Source: Alphaproteobacteria bacterium
GTDB lineage: Bacteria > Pseudomonadota > Alphaproteobacteria > UBA9655
Direction of reading: 5' to 3'
Assembly: GCA_019752515.1 (NCBI GenBank)
Contig: JAIEMB010000016.1
Coordinates: 1-64,000, forward strand
DNA length: 64,000 bases
This document shows positions 51,916 through 61,882 of the stretch, piece after piece (position 1 is the first letter of the stretch; every line of letters starts with the position of its first letter). The notes under the pieces are model-generated. The model was not told the origin of the DNA, made no database searches, and saw only the letters and a program-made list of their open reading frames with translations. The position numbers and the translations under genes are program-made.

Positions 51916-53184
51916 ATGAAAAAATATACACCTGTTCTCGCTGTTTTTTGCCTTATAACTCCCTTTACGGTCATTGCTAAGTTTGCTGAAGGCTACACAG
52001 AAGACATAATCCAAGCTAAATGGGGATACAAAAGCACGCCTTCTCACACAAAAGAAATTTTTAGATCTTTAAAGGTCTCAAAACCTAAAGTAAAAAAACC
52101 TGAAATCTCCAAACCTGTTTCCTTACCCTCGTCCGTAGACCTAAGGAAATATTGTAACATATTAGATCAAGGACAATTAGGTTCATGCACTGCCAACGCT
52201 ATTGCAGGAGGAACTTATGCACGGCAAATTATGGAAGTTGTTCAAGCCACACTAACAAAAAAAATAAAGCCCAATATCACTGCCATTAAAAAGAAAAATG
52301 AAAATATCTCAAGGCTCTTTACGTATTACTTAGAAAGACAAAAGGAAGGAACTCTACACACAGATTCTGGCGCCAGTATTGGAGATGGACTATGGAGTTT
52401 ATGTACGATAGGCTCTCCTCGAGAGTCATTATGGCCATATAATATTACAAAATTTGCCGTCTCCCCCCCTCCTCAGGCATATGCAGCAGCCTACAAGAAC
52501 AAAGATCTTGATAATTTTAAGGTCAGTAGTGTCGATAACCGCCTTTCTGCTTCTACTGTTCTTAGCAAGATAAAAGGAGGATTATACAATGGGGTTGTGT
52601 ACCCAATAGGGTTCGCTGTTTACGAAAGCTTTGAGTCAATAACCGTAGCAAAAACAGGAATTGCTCCTCTTCCTAAACGCGCTGAAAGATTTTTAGGAGG
52701 GCACGCTGTTCTCATTGTAGGATACGACGATTCAAAGCATGCCTTCATTGTGGCAAATTCATGGGGAACAGGTTGGGGACAAAAGGGCTTTTTTTATATG
52801 CCTTATCAGTATGTTACCAATCCTAATCTGACCGATGAGATTTGGTCTCTTAAAGCCGTGAGCCCACCCTCAATTGCTTTAACAAATGCACTTCACAACC
52901 TCCCCTCAGAAAACTCGCCTTCAGCCACCGTTTCTAAACAAGCTAAGGTTGCGAAAAAGTCTTTTCAGAAAAGAACGCAACGTAAAGCGATAAAGAGAAA
53001 ATATAATCGCTCTCTCACAAAACGGAATAAAAGGGTCGAATTTTTGAGGGTTAAGCGAAAACGGGCTCAAACGGTAAAACAGCAGAGAATATCTAAACTA
53101 CGCACGAAATATAATATACAGCAAAAAATATCAGGTAAAAAAAGAGTTGTAAAGAAGCGAAGGACCCCTCAATTGCCGAGATAA
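51916..53184 (+). CDS. Exported papain-like (C1A) cysteine protease with a basic tail
   Basis: 422 aa from ATG 51916 (GGGGAAGG 6 nt upstream; another ATG at 51910). Signal peptide MKKYTPVLAVFCLITPFTVI-A. The protease domain runs about 70-315 with the oxyanion Gln85 and nucleophile Cys91 in 'LDQGQLGSCTAN', the His in 'FLGGHAVLIVGYDD', and the Asn in 'IVANSWGTGWGQKGFF', all intact. A short region before it may be a pro-segment. Residues about 330-422 are a strongly basic K/R-rich tail ('KKSFQKRTQRKAIKRKYNRS'), unusual for the family. Related proteases occur in intracellular bacteria, where some are effectors. Target unknown. Confidence 0.88.
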   Translation: MKKYTPVLAVFCLITPFTVIAKFAEGYTEDIIQAKWGYKSTPSHTKEIFRSLKVSKPKVKKPEISKPVSLPSSVDLRKYCNILDQGQLGSCTANAIAGGTYARQIMEVVQATLTKKIKPNITAIKKKNENISRLFTYYLERQKEGTLHTDSGASIGDGLWSLCTIGSPRESLWPYNITKFAVSPPPQAYAAAYKNKDLDNFKVSSVDNRLSASTVLSKIKGGLYNGVVYPIGFAVYESFESITVAKTGIAPLPKRAERFLGGHAVLIVGYDDSKHAFIVANSWGTGWGQKGFFYMPYQYVTNPNLTDEIWSLKAVSPPSIALTNALHNLPSENSPSATVSKQAKVAKKSFQKRTQRKAIKRKYNRSLTKRNKRVEFLRVKRKRAQTVKQQRISKLRTKYNIQQKISGKKRVVKKRRTPQLPR

Positions 53185-53187
53185 AGG

Positions 53188-54492
53188 TTACTCTACATTC
53201 ATTCGAATTCGGTAGCGTAAGCTTGTTTCTTCTTGAGGACCAAGGTTTAATGTCCACTTAAGTCGATTTTCTTCTTCTTCATGGGGGTGGGTTTCTCTTA
53301 AAATAATCCACTCATGAGAAACACTTTGAAAAACCGTCACTTGTTTAGGGTCATCTGTTGTATTTTTTAAGTCAAGCCGGTATCCGGATTCAACGACCTT
53401 ACTCCCAAGCTTACGGTAATCTGTTTGCCTCATTTCAGCTGTAATTTCTTTCGTACTTCCGACACGCAAGCTTAAAGATTTTCCTATGAGTATACGAGAA
53501 GTCTTATTCTCACCAACATAAAACAAAGATCTATCTGCATTGCGGCGAAAGACTTTTATAATTCCTTGAGGAAGGGGAATCCCAAGGTCATGACCTTTAT
53601 CATTCAGAACAGAAAGCCAAGTCTCAACAATGGGTTTCATAACAACACCTTCTTCATTAAGAATAATATTATTTTTAGGGTAGATCCGAAAACTCTTTGA
53701 AGGTGTTAGATTGTGGGCAGAAAACCAAGATATATTTTTTACGGCTTGATCAGCAAGACTTATAGGACGTTCAATGTCATAAAAACGCTCTCCCGTTTGC
53801 TGAGGGTGGGCAATACGAAAATGCCCTTTTTTAATATCCATACCACTTTTGTTGTGAATGTTTATCCAATTATTGAGATCAAGCTGCTTTCCTTCAGCAT
53901 CTACGATGATTGTATAGCCCGCATCCCATGAGAAACCCTTTGCAAGATAGCCTATCTCGAATAAAGCTTCTTCCTCTTTTGGACTTGCGATTTTGAGGGT
54001 AATCAGAGGTTCAGGTACAAGCGTAAAGGGTAAATGAGAAAAAGCAACACGACTCTTTTTGACCGAATAAATTAATCCCAGGGATTGAATAATAACATTG
54101 TCCCCATCGATCGCAATCAGCTTTGCTGCTGTAGGGGCATGAGAAGAACTAAGGGAAAGAATTTGGATAGTTCCCCCAAGAGAATGTTCTAAAAGGAGTT
54201 CCCGCGTAATATGTGGAGCTTGAAAAGAAAACTCAAGAACTGATAAGGGTGGGGAAGGAGGTATCATCTGAAAAAGAAAACTATCCTCTAAAATGGATGA
54301 AGGAACATCCTTAATGAGGAGCTTATTGGATCCTACCTTTAACGAAGCTCTTCTCTTTTCTTTGATGAGAGCTATATCTTGAGGATAAAGAGTGACATTC
54401 ACTTCAAGTTGGGATGATTGGGAGACTTCTTGTACAACTGCTTTTGCGACCGTACCAGAGAGAAGGAGAAAAAGAAAAAATATACTTTTCAT
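53188..54492 (-). CDS. DUF4139 domain protein, exported
   Basis: 434 aa with a signal peptide (MKSIFFLFLLLSGTVAKA) and beta-rich body. 'LYPQDIALIKEKRRASLKVG' at the N-terminus and 'GYLAKGFSWDAGYTIIVD', 'QGIIKVFRRNADRSLFYVGE', 'GYRLDLKNTTDDPKQVTVFQ' at the C-terminus fit DUF4139 (PF13598). Function unknown; probably periplasmic or surface. Two nt downstream of rmuC on the same strand, so co-transcribed. Confidence 0.82.
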   Translation of the reverse strand: MKSIFFLFLLLSGTVAKAVVQEVSQSSQLEVNVTLYPQDIALIKEKRRASLKVGSNKLLIKDVPSSILEDSFLFQMIPPSPPLSVLEFSFQAPHITRELLLEHSLGGTIQILSLSSSHAPTAAKLIAIDGDNVIIQSLGLIYSVKKSRVAFSHLPFTLVPEPLITLKIASPKEEEALFEIGYLAKGFSWDAGYTIIVDAEGKQLDLNNWINIHNKSGMDIKKGHFRIAHPQQTGERFYDIERPISLADQAVKNISWFSAHNLTPSKSFRIYPKNNIILNEEGVVMKPIVETWLSVLNDKGHDLGIPLPQGIIKVFRRNADRSLFYVGENKTSRILIGKSLSLRVGSTKEITAEMRQTDYRKLGSKVVESGYRLDLKNTTDDPKQVTVFQSVSHEWIILRETHPHEEEENRLKWTLNLGPQEETSLRYRIRMNVE

Positions 54493-54494
54493 GA

Positions 54495-55859
54495 TTATCC
54501 AACCTTTTTGAGTTCAGGTGCTTGTAATTCGCGGGGAATTTGGTCCAGCGTATCGAGAGAAACAATTTCTGAGGCCTGTGAAACAGCTCCTAATTCTTTA
54601 AATTTTCTGGCGGTGGACAAGACGCGGTGCTCAAGGCTTCCCACGACTTGGTTATAAGATTGCACCGCACCCCCAAGGTTTCTCCCAAGGCGAGAAAAGT
54701 GATCAGTCATATCAGACAGCCTCTTATGAAGTTCTTTTCCAAGCTCACTAATTTCTTTAGCATTTTGCGCGAGCTGTTCATGACGCCATCCATAAGCAAC
54801 CGCTCTTAAGAGGGCAATGAGGGTTGTTGGTGTGGCTAATATAATACGATCTTCAACCCCAACTTCAATAAGGCTCGGATCTTGCTCGAGGGCTGCACTG
54901 AAAAAGGTTTCTCCTGGTAAAAACAAAACAACGAACTCAGGAGCTGGTTGAAATTGTTCATAATAAGATCTTTTCGCAAGAGCTCTGATATGAGTACGAA
55001 CTTGACGGGCATGATCTTTAAGTTTTTCCTCACGTATAACCTCATCTTTAGTTTCAAGTGCTTCAAGGTAGGCCCCAAGAGGTGCCTTGGCATCAACAAT
55101 AATTTTTTTGCCTCCCGGAAGATTAATGATTAGATCTGGGCGTAACCGATGATCAATTTCTGAAGAAGAAACTTGCTCCTCAAAATCACAATAGTTAACC
55201 ATTCCTGCCATTTCTACAACACGCCTTAGCTGCATTTCTCCCCACCGACCTCGAACAGAAGGGGTTTTTAAGGCATTGACAAGGTTAGATGTCTCGGTTT
55301 TGAGTTGCTTTTGGCTCAAAAGCAATTCGTTGACTTGATGCTTAAGCACAGAGTAAGCACTCATACGTGATTTTTCGAGTTCGATAATCTTTTGATCTAC
55401 GGTTTGAAGAGAGTCGGTTACAGGTTTAACAAGGTCCGAAATAGCTTTCTGCCTATGAGAAAGGTCGGTTTGAGCCGTTTCTTGGAATTTCTCCAATGTC
55501 GCTTTGGCGAGTTCCAAAAAGGATTTGTTTGTAAGGGAAAGAGCTTCTGTGGATATAACCTTAAATTTATTCTCCCACTGCTTTTGGATCTCTTCAAATA
55601 TGACAAGCCGCTCCTTACTTTCCTTCTCTGTTCGTTGAAGAGCAATTCTGAGCTCTGCATTCCGCTCTCCTTGTAGACGAAGTTCTTCATCTTGTTTAAA
55701 AAGCTGATTTTCTAAGCCCTGAACGCGGCTTGCACGTTCTTGATATAGAACAAGTTCCTGGGAGAGCAAAGATAGTTTTCGTTGAAAATAAATGAAAACG
55801 CAAAGAGCAAGAAGGGTAACACTACCCAAAAAGCTCAAAATGATACTTGTCTCCAGCAT
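54495..55859 (-). CDS. rmuC: DNA recombination protein RmuC
   Basis: 454 aa. One N-terminal membrane helix (about 5-25), a long coiled coil (30-210), then the nuclease-like domain of the family: '[20 protein letters not shown]', '[20 protein letters not shown]', '[20 protein letters not shown]', '[20 protein letters not shown]'. RmuC limits inversions and DNA rearrangements at repeats, of possible relevance given the repeat-rich autotransporter genes here. Confidence 0.92.
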   Translation of the reverse strand: MLETSIILSFLGSVTLLALCVFIYFQRKLSLLSQELVLYQERASRVQGLENQLFKQDEELRLQGERNAELRIALQRTEKESKERLVIFEEIQKQWENKFKVISTEALSLTNKSFLELAKATLEKFQETAQTDLSHRQKAISDLVKPVTDSLQTVDQKIIELEKSRMSAYSVLKHQVNELLLSQKQLKTETSNLVNALKTPSVRGRWGEMQLRRVVEMAGMVNYCDFEEQVSSSEIDHRLRPDLIINLPGGKKIIVDAKAPLGAYLEALETKDEVIREEKLKDHARQVRTHIRALAKRSYYEQFQPAPEFVVLFLPGETFFSAALEQDPSLIEVGVEDRIILATPTTLIALLRAVAYGWRHEQLAQNAKEISELGKELHKRLSDMTDHFSRLGRNLGGAVQSYNQVVGSLEHRVLSTARKFKELGAVSQASEIVSLDTLDQIPRELQAPELKKVG

Positions 55860-56013
55860 ATTTATTCCTTTGTTTTCTGAACGTTATGCAAAAAAATTTC
55901 ACCTAATATGATAATAGTTCTGGCTTCCTTTTCCAACATGTTTTATGACAGTAATTATTCTTATTAGGGATACACTCTTTTCTGTGTTTTGACCACACTT
56001 AGCGGAGGACCAA

Positions 56014-57279
56014 ATGACAAATACGGGGCTTATCCTACAAGCATGTTCAGGCTTGGTCTTATTTTTCTTTCTTGCTTGGCTTTTTAGTGAAAATCGTCGT
56101 CATGTCAACTTTAAGGCTGCCTTCATGGGCTTTGCTATTCAAATTGCTCTTGCCATCATTGTCACAAAATTTAGCGTTGTTCGTGCAGGCTTTCTTGCCA
56201 TCGGAGATGGAGTCATGGCTCTTAAGGATGCGACAACTGCAGGTACAAGTTTTGTATTCGGTTATTTAGGAGGGGGAGAATCTCCTTTTCATCCGAAAGA
56301 AGGGGCTAGCAGTTTCATATTTGCCTTTCAAGCCTTACCTATGGTGATTGTCATTAGCGCTATTTCCATGCTCCTTTTCCACTGGCGGGTCTTACCTATG
56401 ATTGTGAAACTGTTCTCAGGGGTTTTTCAGAAGGTACTGAGTATTGGAGGAGCTTTAGGTGTGTGTGCTGCTGCTAAAATCTTTCTTGGCCAAACAGAAG
56501 CGCCTCTTCTCGTGAGGCCTTACTTAGGGAAATTTACCCGTAGTGAGCTTTTTACCGTGATGACAGCGGGGATGGCTACCACTTCCATTTCCATTATGGT
56601 GGTCTATGCAATGATACTAGAAAAAACCATACCTGATCCGATTGCTCATATCCTAACTGCATCCATCATTAGTGTGCCTGCAGCCATTACCATTTCTCGG
56701 ATTCTTATTCCCCAAGTAGGAGAAGATACATCAGGTCATCTTGTCGTTCCCTACCAGTTTTCCGGGTCAATGGAGGCCCTCACACAAGGTACAAGCGATG
56801 GGATGCGTCTTTATATTAATATTGTGGCCATGCTGATTGTCTTTTTAGCTGTCGTCGCCTTAGCCAACTCTATCCTCAGTCTGTTCCCAACTGTGGGAGG
56901 AGAGACGATGAGTCTTCAACTTCTTTTGGGTTATATTTTGGCACCTTTAGCTTGGTTTTTGGGGATCCCCTGGGAAGAAGCCGTTCCTGCAGGCGCCTTG
57001 CTTGGAAAGAAAACTATTCTTAATGAAATTGTCGCTTTTGTTGGCCTTGCTGAGCTTCCTCAAGGCTCACTCAGCTTAAAAAGCAGCTTAATTATGACCT
57101 ATGCTCTTGCAGGTTTTGCAAACCTCAGCAGTATCGGTATCCAAATTGGGGGAATTGGCACAATGGTGCCCGAACGTAAGCAAGAAATCATCTCCTTAGG
57201 TATTAAGGCCTTGATTGCTGGCACGATTGCAAGCTGCATGAGTGGGGCCATCATCGGTATTTTGTATAGCATTGGCTAA
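56014..57279 (+). CDS. nupC: NupC-type concentrative nucleoside transporter
   Basis: 421 aa, CNT family. 'FLAIGDGVMALKDATTAGTSFVFGYLGGGE' region (56170-56275), 'FLGQTEAPLLVRPYLGKFTRSELF', then the 'GSMEALTQGTSDGMRLYINI' and 'GKKTILNEIVAFV' helices are CNT signatures. Proton- or sodium-driven import of nucleosides, fitting salvage from a host. The miaA gene starts within its end. Confidence 0.92.
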   Translation: MTNTGLILQACSGLVLFFFLAWLFSENRRHVNFKAAFMGFAIQIALAIIVTKFSVVRAGFLAIGDGVMALKDATTAGTSFVFGYLGGGESPFHPKEGASSFIFAFQALPMVIVISAISMLLFHWRVLPMIVKLFSGVFQKVLSIGGALGVCAAAKIFLGQTEAPLLVRPYLGKFTRSELFTVMTAGMATTSISIMVVYAMILEKTIPDPIAHILTASIISVPAAITISRILIPQVGEDTSGHLVVPYQFSGSMEALTQGTSDGMRLYINIVAMLIVFLAVVALANSILSLFPTVGGETMSLQLLLGYILAPLAWFLGIPWEEAVPAGALLGKKTILNEIVAFVGLAELPQGSLSLKSSLIMTYALAGFANLSSIGIQIGGIGTMVPERKQEIISLGIKALIAGTIASCMSGAIIGILYSIG

Positions 57280-58126
57280 GGTTGTTATTGTAGCAGGTCC
57301 CACAGCGAGTGGAAAATCTGCTTACGCGTTCAGGCGAGCATTGAAAGACAAGGGAGTTATCCTGAATGGAGATAGCCTCCAGTTATATAAAGGCCTTGAA
57401 ATCCTAACCGCCCAACCCCCTCTTAAAGAACAACAAACAATTCCCCACCGCCTTTATGGCTTTTTATCGCCAACCGAGGGATGCTCCGTTGGAAAATGGC
57501 TCCCTCATGTTCTTAGGGAGATTACAAAGGCCCATAAGGAAAAACGCCTTCCTATCGTTGTGGGAGGAACAGGCCTTTACCTTAAAGCCCTTCTTGAAGG
57601 AATTTCACCTCTTCCTCCCGTTGATCCGAAGGTGAGAAGGAGTCTTAAGCTTCCGCGAGAAGCACTTTATGCCCATCTTCAAGATGTGGATCCAGAGCTG
57701 GCTCTTAAGGTTAACCCTCACGATCACCAACGTCTTTTAAGGGGACTTGAAGTTTTCTATGGCACAGGAAGGCCTCTGAGTTCTTGGCAGACAAAAAAAC
57801 CAAGTCCATCTCCTTTCGAATTTGAAACCATCCTTATGATGCCTTCAAAGGAAAACCTTGAACATCTAATAGCTTTGCGTCTTGAAGAGATGATTGAAAA
57901 GGGAGTTATCGAAGAGATATCTCGTATTCTGGCTCTTTCCCCTTCCCTTAATGTTATGAAGGCCATCGGCTTACGAGAATTTGGAAACTTTCTAGAAGGA
58001 AGGTGTACCCTTGAGGAGGCAAAGAAGCTCACCTTTATTCATTCGCGTCAATATGCTAAAAGACAGAGAACCTGGTTTAGACACCAATTTAAAGCTCAGC
58101 TCATTATTGACGAGCTAAATAAATAA
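57272..58126 (+). CDS. miaA: tRNA dimethylallyltransferase
   Basis: Adds the dimethylallyl group to A37 of tRNAs reading UNN codons. P-loop 'IVAGPTASGKSAYA', then 'GDSLQLYKGLEILTAQPP', 'VVGGTGLYLKALLEG' and 'YAKRQRTWFRHQF' are intact. A TTG at 57272 overlapping the nupC stop gives 284 aa and the natural start just before the P-loop; the frame also holds a GTG at 57242, giving 294 aa. Neither has a clear ribosome site, so translational coupling to nupC is likely. Confidence 0.92.
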   Translation: MAKVVIVAGPTASGKSAYAFRRALKDKGVILNGDSLQLYKGLEILTAQPPLKEQQTIPHRLYGFLSPTEGCSVGKWLPHVLREITKAHKEKRLPIVVGGTGLYLKALLEGISPLPPVDPKVRRSLKLPREALYAHLQDVDPELALKVNPHDHQRLLRGLEVFYGTGRPLSSWQTKKPSPSPFEFETILMMPSKENLEHLIALRLEEMIEKGVIEEISRILALSPSLNVMKAIGLREFGNFLEGRCTLEEAKKLTFIHSRQYAKRQRTWFRHQFKAQLIIDELNK

Positions 58127-58167
58127 GCAACAGTTTCCTCTTTTTTGTATTCTCACGTTCCCATGCG

Positions 58168-58920
58168 TTATGAAGAATAACTCCTCCCCTTTACACGGAT
58201 AGCTTTTGCAAGGTCTTCAGGTGTATCCACGCCAAAAGGAGCGCTTGAGTTTACAACTTTCACATCAATCCGTAGTCCGTGGGCTAAGGCACGGAGTTGC
58301 TCTAATTTTTCCCGAGCTTCCAATGGGTTTACGGGAAGACTAACAAATCGATCTAAGCATTCCCGTCTATACGCGTAAAGGCCAATATGATGATAATGTG
58401 GACCTTCACCAGATGGAATGGGATTGCGACTAAAATAAAGAGCTCTACCTAGGGTTTCCTCTCCTTTTAAAGAAAGAGCAACTTTCACCGTATTCGGATC
58501 GGAAAGCTCAGACCCATCTTTGATCACGGTAGCAAGCGTTGCCATATCAACAAGAGGATCCTCAAATGGCTCTAAAGCTTGTTTTACAAGAGCTGGCTCC
58601 AAGGTTGGTAAATCTCCTTGAATATTAATGACAAATCCATAGGCCCCTTTTGGATCGAAAAGGTCAGCTGCAGCTTTCACCCTATCTGTTCCTGAAGGAA
58701 GAGCTGGATCCGTTAAAATCGCATTCCCTCCAAAAGACTTTACAACTTTAACAATTTCTTCATCACCGCAAGCAACAAGAACAGGACCTACATTAGCTTC
58801 AACAGCTTTTTCCCATACATGGATAATCATAGGTTTACCTAAAATATCCGCAAGTGGCTTGTTGGGAAGTCGAGAAGCAGCAAGACGCGCTGGGATCACG
58901 ACAAGTGTTTTTTGAGCCAT
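58168..58920 (-). CDS. kdsB: 3-deoxy-manno-octulosonate cytidylyltransferase
   Basis: Activates Kdo as CMP-Kdo for lipid A/LPS core. ATG 58920 (MAQKTLVVIPARLAASRLPN) with AAGGAC upstream is preferred over a longer frame from 59022. 250 aa. Nucleotide-binding 'IPARLAASRLPNKPL', 'INIQGDLPTLEP', 'LPVNPLEAREKLEQLRALAHG' match. Implies an LPS-bearing envelope. Confidence 0.94.
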   Translation of the reverse strand: MAQKTLVVIPARLAASRLPNKPLADILGKPMIIHVWEKAVEANVGPVLVACGDEEIVKVVKSFGGNAILTDPALPSGTDRVKAAADLFDPKGAYGFVINIQGDLPTLEPALVKQALEPFEDPLVDMATLATVIKDGSELSDPNTVKVALSLKGEETLGRALYFSRNPIPSGEGPHYHHIGLYAYRRECLDRFVSLPVNPLEAREKLEQLRALAHGLRIDVKVVNSSAPFGVDTPEDLAKAIRVKGRSYSS

Positions 58921-59066
58921 TTTTTTGTCCTTCATCATAGTTAGAAAGAACCCTACCAACAAATCTCCGGAGAAGAAAGAGACTCTTCCAAAATGCACAG
59001 AATAGTTTATTAAATAAGACATATTTTGACTGAAGTGTGAAACTTAAAATACCAAAGGACAAAAAA

Positions 59067-59570
59067 ATGAAATTTATATTCACATTGCCTCTACGTAATC
59101 TTACCCTACACATCATTTTTATTATGGGATCGTATCTTTTGGGAACGGTTCATGCCCTTACTCAACAATCTACTCCCTGTACAGATTGTCCTTCTGGCCC
59201 TTATTCTGACACATGTAATAACTGTTTTGTAACAACTGTAAAAAAACTAACGTGTAATTGTATGCACAATACATATGAATATAAAATCTCTTCAATTATT
59301 ATTGATGATTCGGCAACTGACTGTAATGAAAATGCCATATTTATGAATTGTGACGGACAACTCAGGTGTGGGGCGTGCCCAGCCCCCATCCAAGAAGTTC
59401 CGGAGAACAAAAAAGAAAAGAAAAATAAAGAAAATAACAACAAAAATCGCTCATCCAAAGAAAATGAATCAAAATCGAGTTCACAAGAGGAAACAACAAA
59501 GAAAAAAGACACTCGGAAAAAAACAAAAAGACCTGAGGAGAAACCACGTAGAAAGAAAGAGGAACTTTAA
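59067..59570 (+). CDS. Exported Cys-rich protein with a cyanovirin-like segment and charged tail
   Basis: ATG 59067 (AAAGGAC upstream) gives 167 aa with signal peptide MKFIFTLPLRNLTLHIIFIM...HA. The middle part (about 30-110) has ten Cys: 'CTDCPSGPYSDTCNNC', 'KLTCNCMHNTYEYK', 'DCNENAIFMNCDGQLRCGAC'. The order C..C....L.C.C......I.....C......NCDG.L.C recalls cyanovirin-N homology lectins (CVNH, PF08881), which bind mannose-rich glycans. The last 55 residues are K/E/N/S/R-rich and probably disordered. Lectin assignment is tentative. Confidence 0.6.
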   Translation: MKFIFTLPLRNLTLHIIFIMGSYLLGTVHALTQQSTPCTDCPSGPYSDTCNNCFVTTVKKLTCNCMHNTYEYKISSIIIDDSATDCNENAIFMNCDGQLRCGACPAPIQEVPENKKEKKNKENNNKNRSSKENESKSSSQEETTKKKDTRKKTKRPEEKPRRKKEEL

Positions 59571-59585
59571 GATATATAAGTCTAT

Positions 59586-59626
59586 GAGCCTGACAAACAC
59601 AATATCCAAATAGGCTCTTGATTTTT
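59586..59626 (+). terminator. Likely terminator of the Cys-rich exported gene
   Basis: GAGCCT (59586-59591) pairs with AGGCTC (59612-59617), long loop, then TTGATTTTT. Weak stem but well placed, 16 nt after the stop. Confidence 0.4.
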
Positions 59627-59833
59627 AAAATCTAAAACCTTATTTTTTAAACATACTTAAATAGAGTAAATAAACATGAGTACTGTTACAACAAGCTAGC
59701 AATCGGTGTTGAGGGTCTGCCTTCAATACCGCATGATTTTGCATTATCAAACTCTTCATATCATCGTGCGGTTTACTGAAGCTATTATGGCTTCTATAAA
59801 TATCATAATACATATTAATTAAGGATGTACGCG

Positions 59834-61045
59834 ATGAACCGCTCATATTACTTTATAGTTCCCTTTATGCTCATACTCATTATTGCAACTGCTGAAATGG
59901 CAACAGCAATATACACACCAAGCTTGTCCACTGTAGCAGGATACTATCATGTTTCTGAAGCTATTGCCCAATGGACTGTTAGTATCAATTTGCTTGGTCT
60001 TGCCTTATCCGGTCCCATCTATGGCCCCTGGTCAGATTGTTATGGCAGGCGTACTGTCCTGCGCATTGGGATGGGATTATTTTTGCTTGGCTCTCTACTT
60101 TCACTGGCGGCAAATTCAATTAACGTTCTATTAGCTGCGCGCTTTGTGCAAGGACTTGGGGCAGGTGTAGCAGTTGTCGTGGCGTTTGCAGTTGTCCGGG
60201 ATCTTTTTGATGAAAAGAAAAGTGCACAAGTTTTATCTTATATGGGAATGGCAATTGCTCTTTCTCCAGGGCTTGCCCCTGTGCTTGGTGGATATCTGAC
60301 CCATCATCATGGTTGGAAAATGTGCTTTGGGTTTGTTAGTTTTGTTGCTGCAATACTTGTGCTTCTCTTATTTTTCTGGATGCCTGAAACCTTGCCGGAA
60401 AAAAAGCGCTCTCATTTTTCTTTGAAAAACATAGGGCGTGGATATAAAAAAGTATTTCAAAATAACCATTTTCTTGCCTTGTCTCTCATTCCCTGTTTGA
60501 TGATCGGGGCGCTTTGGGCTTTGATATCAGGACTACCTGTATTATTTACGGGATACCTTGATGTTCCTATTAAGCATTATGGATATTATGGCTTTTCTGG
60601 CGTTGCATTTTATATTTTAGGAACGTTTATAAACAGCAAACTTGTTCACACATTTGCTTTAAAAACGCTTTTACTCGGTGGATTGTGTTTTTGCTTTATC
60701 AGCACAACTTTATTGATGGGAGCTGGATATAAGGAAGTAAATAATCCTTTAATCTTGCAAGCATTATGCTGGCCCTTTCCCTTTGGCTTGGCTTTTATTT
60801 TGCCCAATGGGACCGCTCTTGCATTCTCTGAAGTACAGGAAGGATTGGGGACGAGTTCAGCTCTCTTAGGATCATTAGAAATGGCTCTGGGAGCATTTGG
60901 TGTTTTTTTGGTAGGGCAATTCTTTAAGGGTACAATTATTCCTATCGCTATGATTATGTTAGGTGGAACAGTTTTAAGTTTGTGTCTCTATTCATACCTA
61001 AGAGTAACGGATATTAATTTGAAATCAAAGAGAAATTCCGCCTAA
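59834..61045 (+). CDS. Bcr/CflA-type MFS multidrug transporter
   Basis: 403 aa from ATG 59834 (AAGG 9 nt upstream; ATG 59825 also in frame). Twelve membrane segments; 'AIYTPSLSTVAGYYHVSEA', 'LSGPIYGPWSDCYGRRTVLR' and 'RFVQGLGAGVAVVVAFAVVR' are the usual motifs of proton-driven drug efflux proteins of the Bcr/CflA group. Stand-alone. Confidence 0.88.
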   Translation: MNRSYYFIVPFMLILIIATAEMATAIYTPSLSTVAGYYHVSEAIAQWTVSINLLGLALSGPIYGPWSDCYGRRTVLRIGMGLFLLGSLLSLAANSINVLLAARFVQGLGAGVAVVVAFAVVRDLFDEKKSAQVLSYMGMAIALSPGLAPVLGGYLTHHHGWKMCFGFVSFVAAILVLLLFFWMPETLPEKKRSHFSLKNIGRGYKKVFQNNHFLALSLIPCLMIGALWALISGLPVLFTGYLDVPIKHYGYYGFSGVAFYILGTFINSKLVHTFALKTLLLGGLCFCFISTTLLMGAGYKEVNNPLILQALCWPFPFGLAFILPNGTALAFSEVQEGLGTSSALLGSLEMALGAFGVFLVGQFFKGTIIPIAMIMLGGTVLSLCLYSYLRVTDINLKSKRNSA

Positions 61046-61159
61046 ATCTCTCCATTATGAGGGTGAAGCTTCGCTCCGCAATCCTCTTGGCTAATTTTGA
61101 GTTATAAAAACCCAGAACTAATGAAGCGTCGCGTTTTCATACTCTACGAGTCTGGCAAC

Positions 61160-61882
61160 TCATAAATTTGCTTCTGGGAAGAAAAATTCAAGTGAGAAAC
61201 GGACCGTCCATTTAGTTCCTATTGAAGTAGGCACCAATATATTATAGAAAGACTGAAGATTTAAAAATATAACCTGATTATTGACCTTAAACGCACGTCC
61301 AGCCCCTCCTCCTATTGGAACAACCCATTTATTTGAGCCTTTAACATTCCAATTAGAAAATATACTAGGTGTTGATGTAAGAAACCATCTATTTGAGAAG
61401 TCATAATAAATAAAAGTATAAATGTTTAATTGATTAACACTTGGCCGATCCAGATTTCCTGCAAATGAGAAAACATTATACGCACGAAAACCAAACACCC
61501 AATTCGATGGCATGGCTGCAAATACAAGTGCTGGTCCTACACTTACTTTACCAGTTCCTAATTGGGCGTATTTTGCAGTGGGTATAGCTAATGCTGCACC
61601 AATCCCAGCTGAGATAGTTTTTAGACTAGAGGGAGCTAAATAGAACTCCGAGGTTAAGTCGCCTAACCCAAATATGTGACCTCGGGGAGCATCTGTATTC
61701 ACTTGAGAGTAAATAGGAAGAACGGGTCAAGCAATCATCTTTAAATTTTCTCCAAATTGTATAGGTAATTTAGATTTTATTTGGAAAAGATCTTGAGGCT
61801 GATTCCTGTCTGCAAATCCAAAATTAAGATCGTTTTGGATCGGAAGAGAGATACCATTAGAAAGAAATATTTTGAGCTTGCT
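61160..61882 (-). pseudogene. Broken outer-membrane transporter-like gene (MetA-pathway/'neuromedin U' type)
   Basis: The intact 3' frame (to 61702) encodes a beta-barrel-like protein: 'FGLGDLTSEFYLAPSSLK', 'VSVGPALVFA', 'WFLTSTPSIFSNWN', ending 'WTVRFSLEFFFPEANL'. The homologous sequence continues upstream in the same frame to about 61882 ('LSNGISLPIQNDLNFGF', 'KSKLPIQFGENLKMIA') but is interrupted by TGA at 61727-61729, where relatives have Arg ('..R P.LP'), so CGA to TGA is likely. The start and signal peptide are also missing (in-frame TAA at 61883-61885). PF13557-like family. Inactive copy. Confidence 0.72.

Noticed and set aside
59640-59846. Minus-strand frame of 68 aa before the Bcr/CflA gene
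   Set aside because: No ribosome site, overlaps the upstream region of a well-supported gene, and no recognisable domain.
61727-61729. TGA read as Trp or Arg (alternative genetic code)
   Set aside because: TGA ends several well-supported genes in this window, so the standard code applies.
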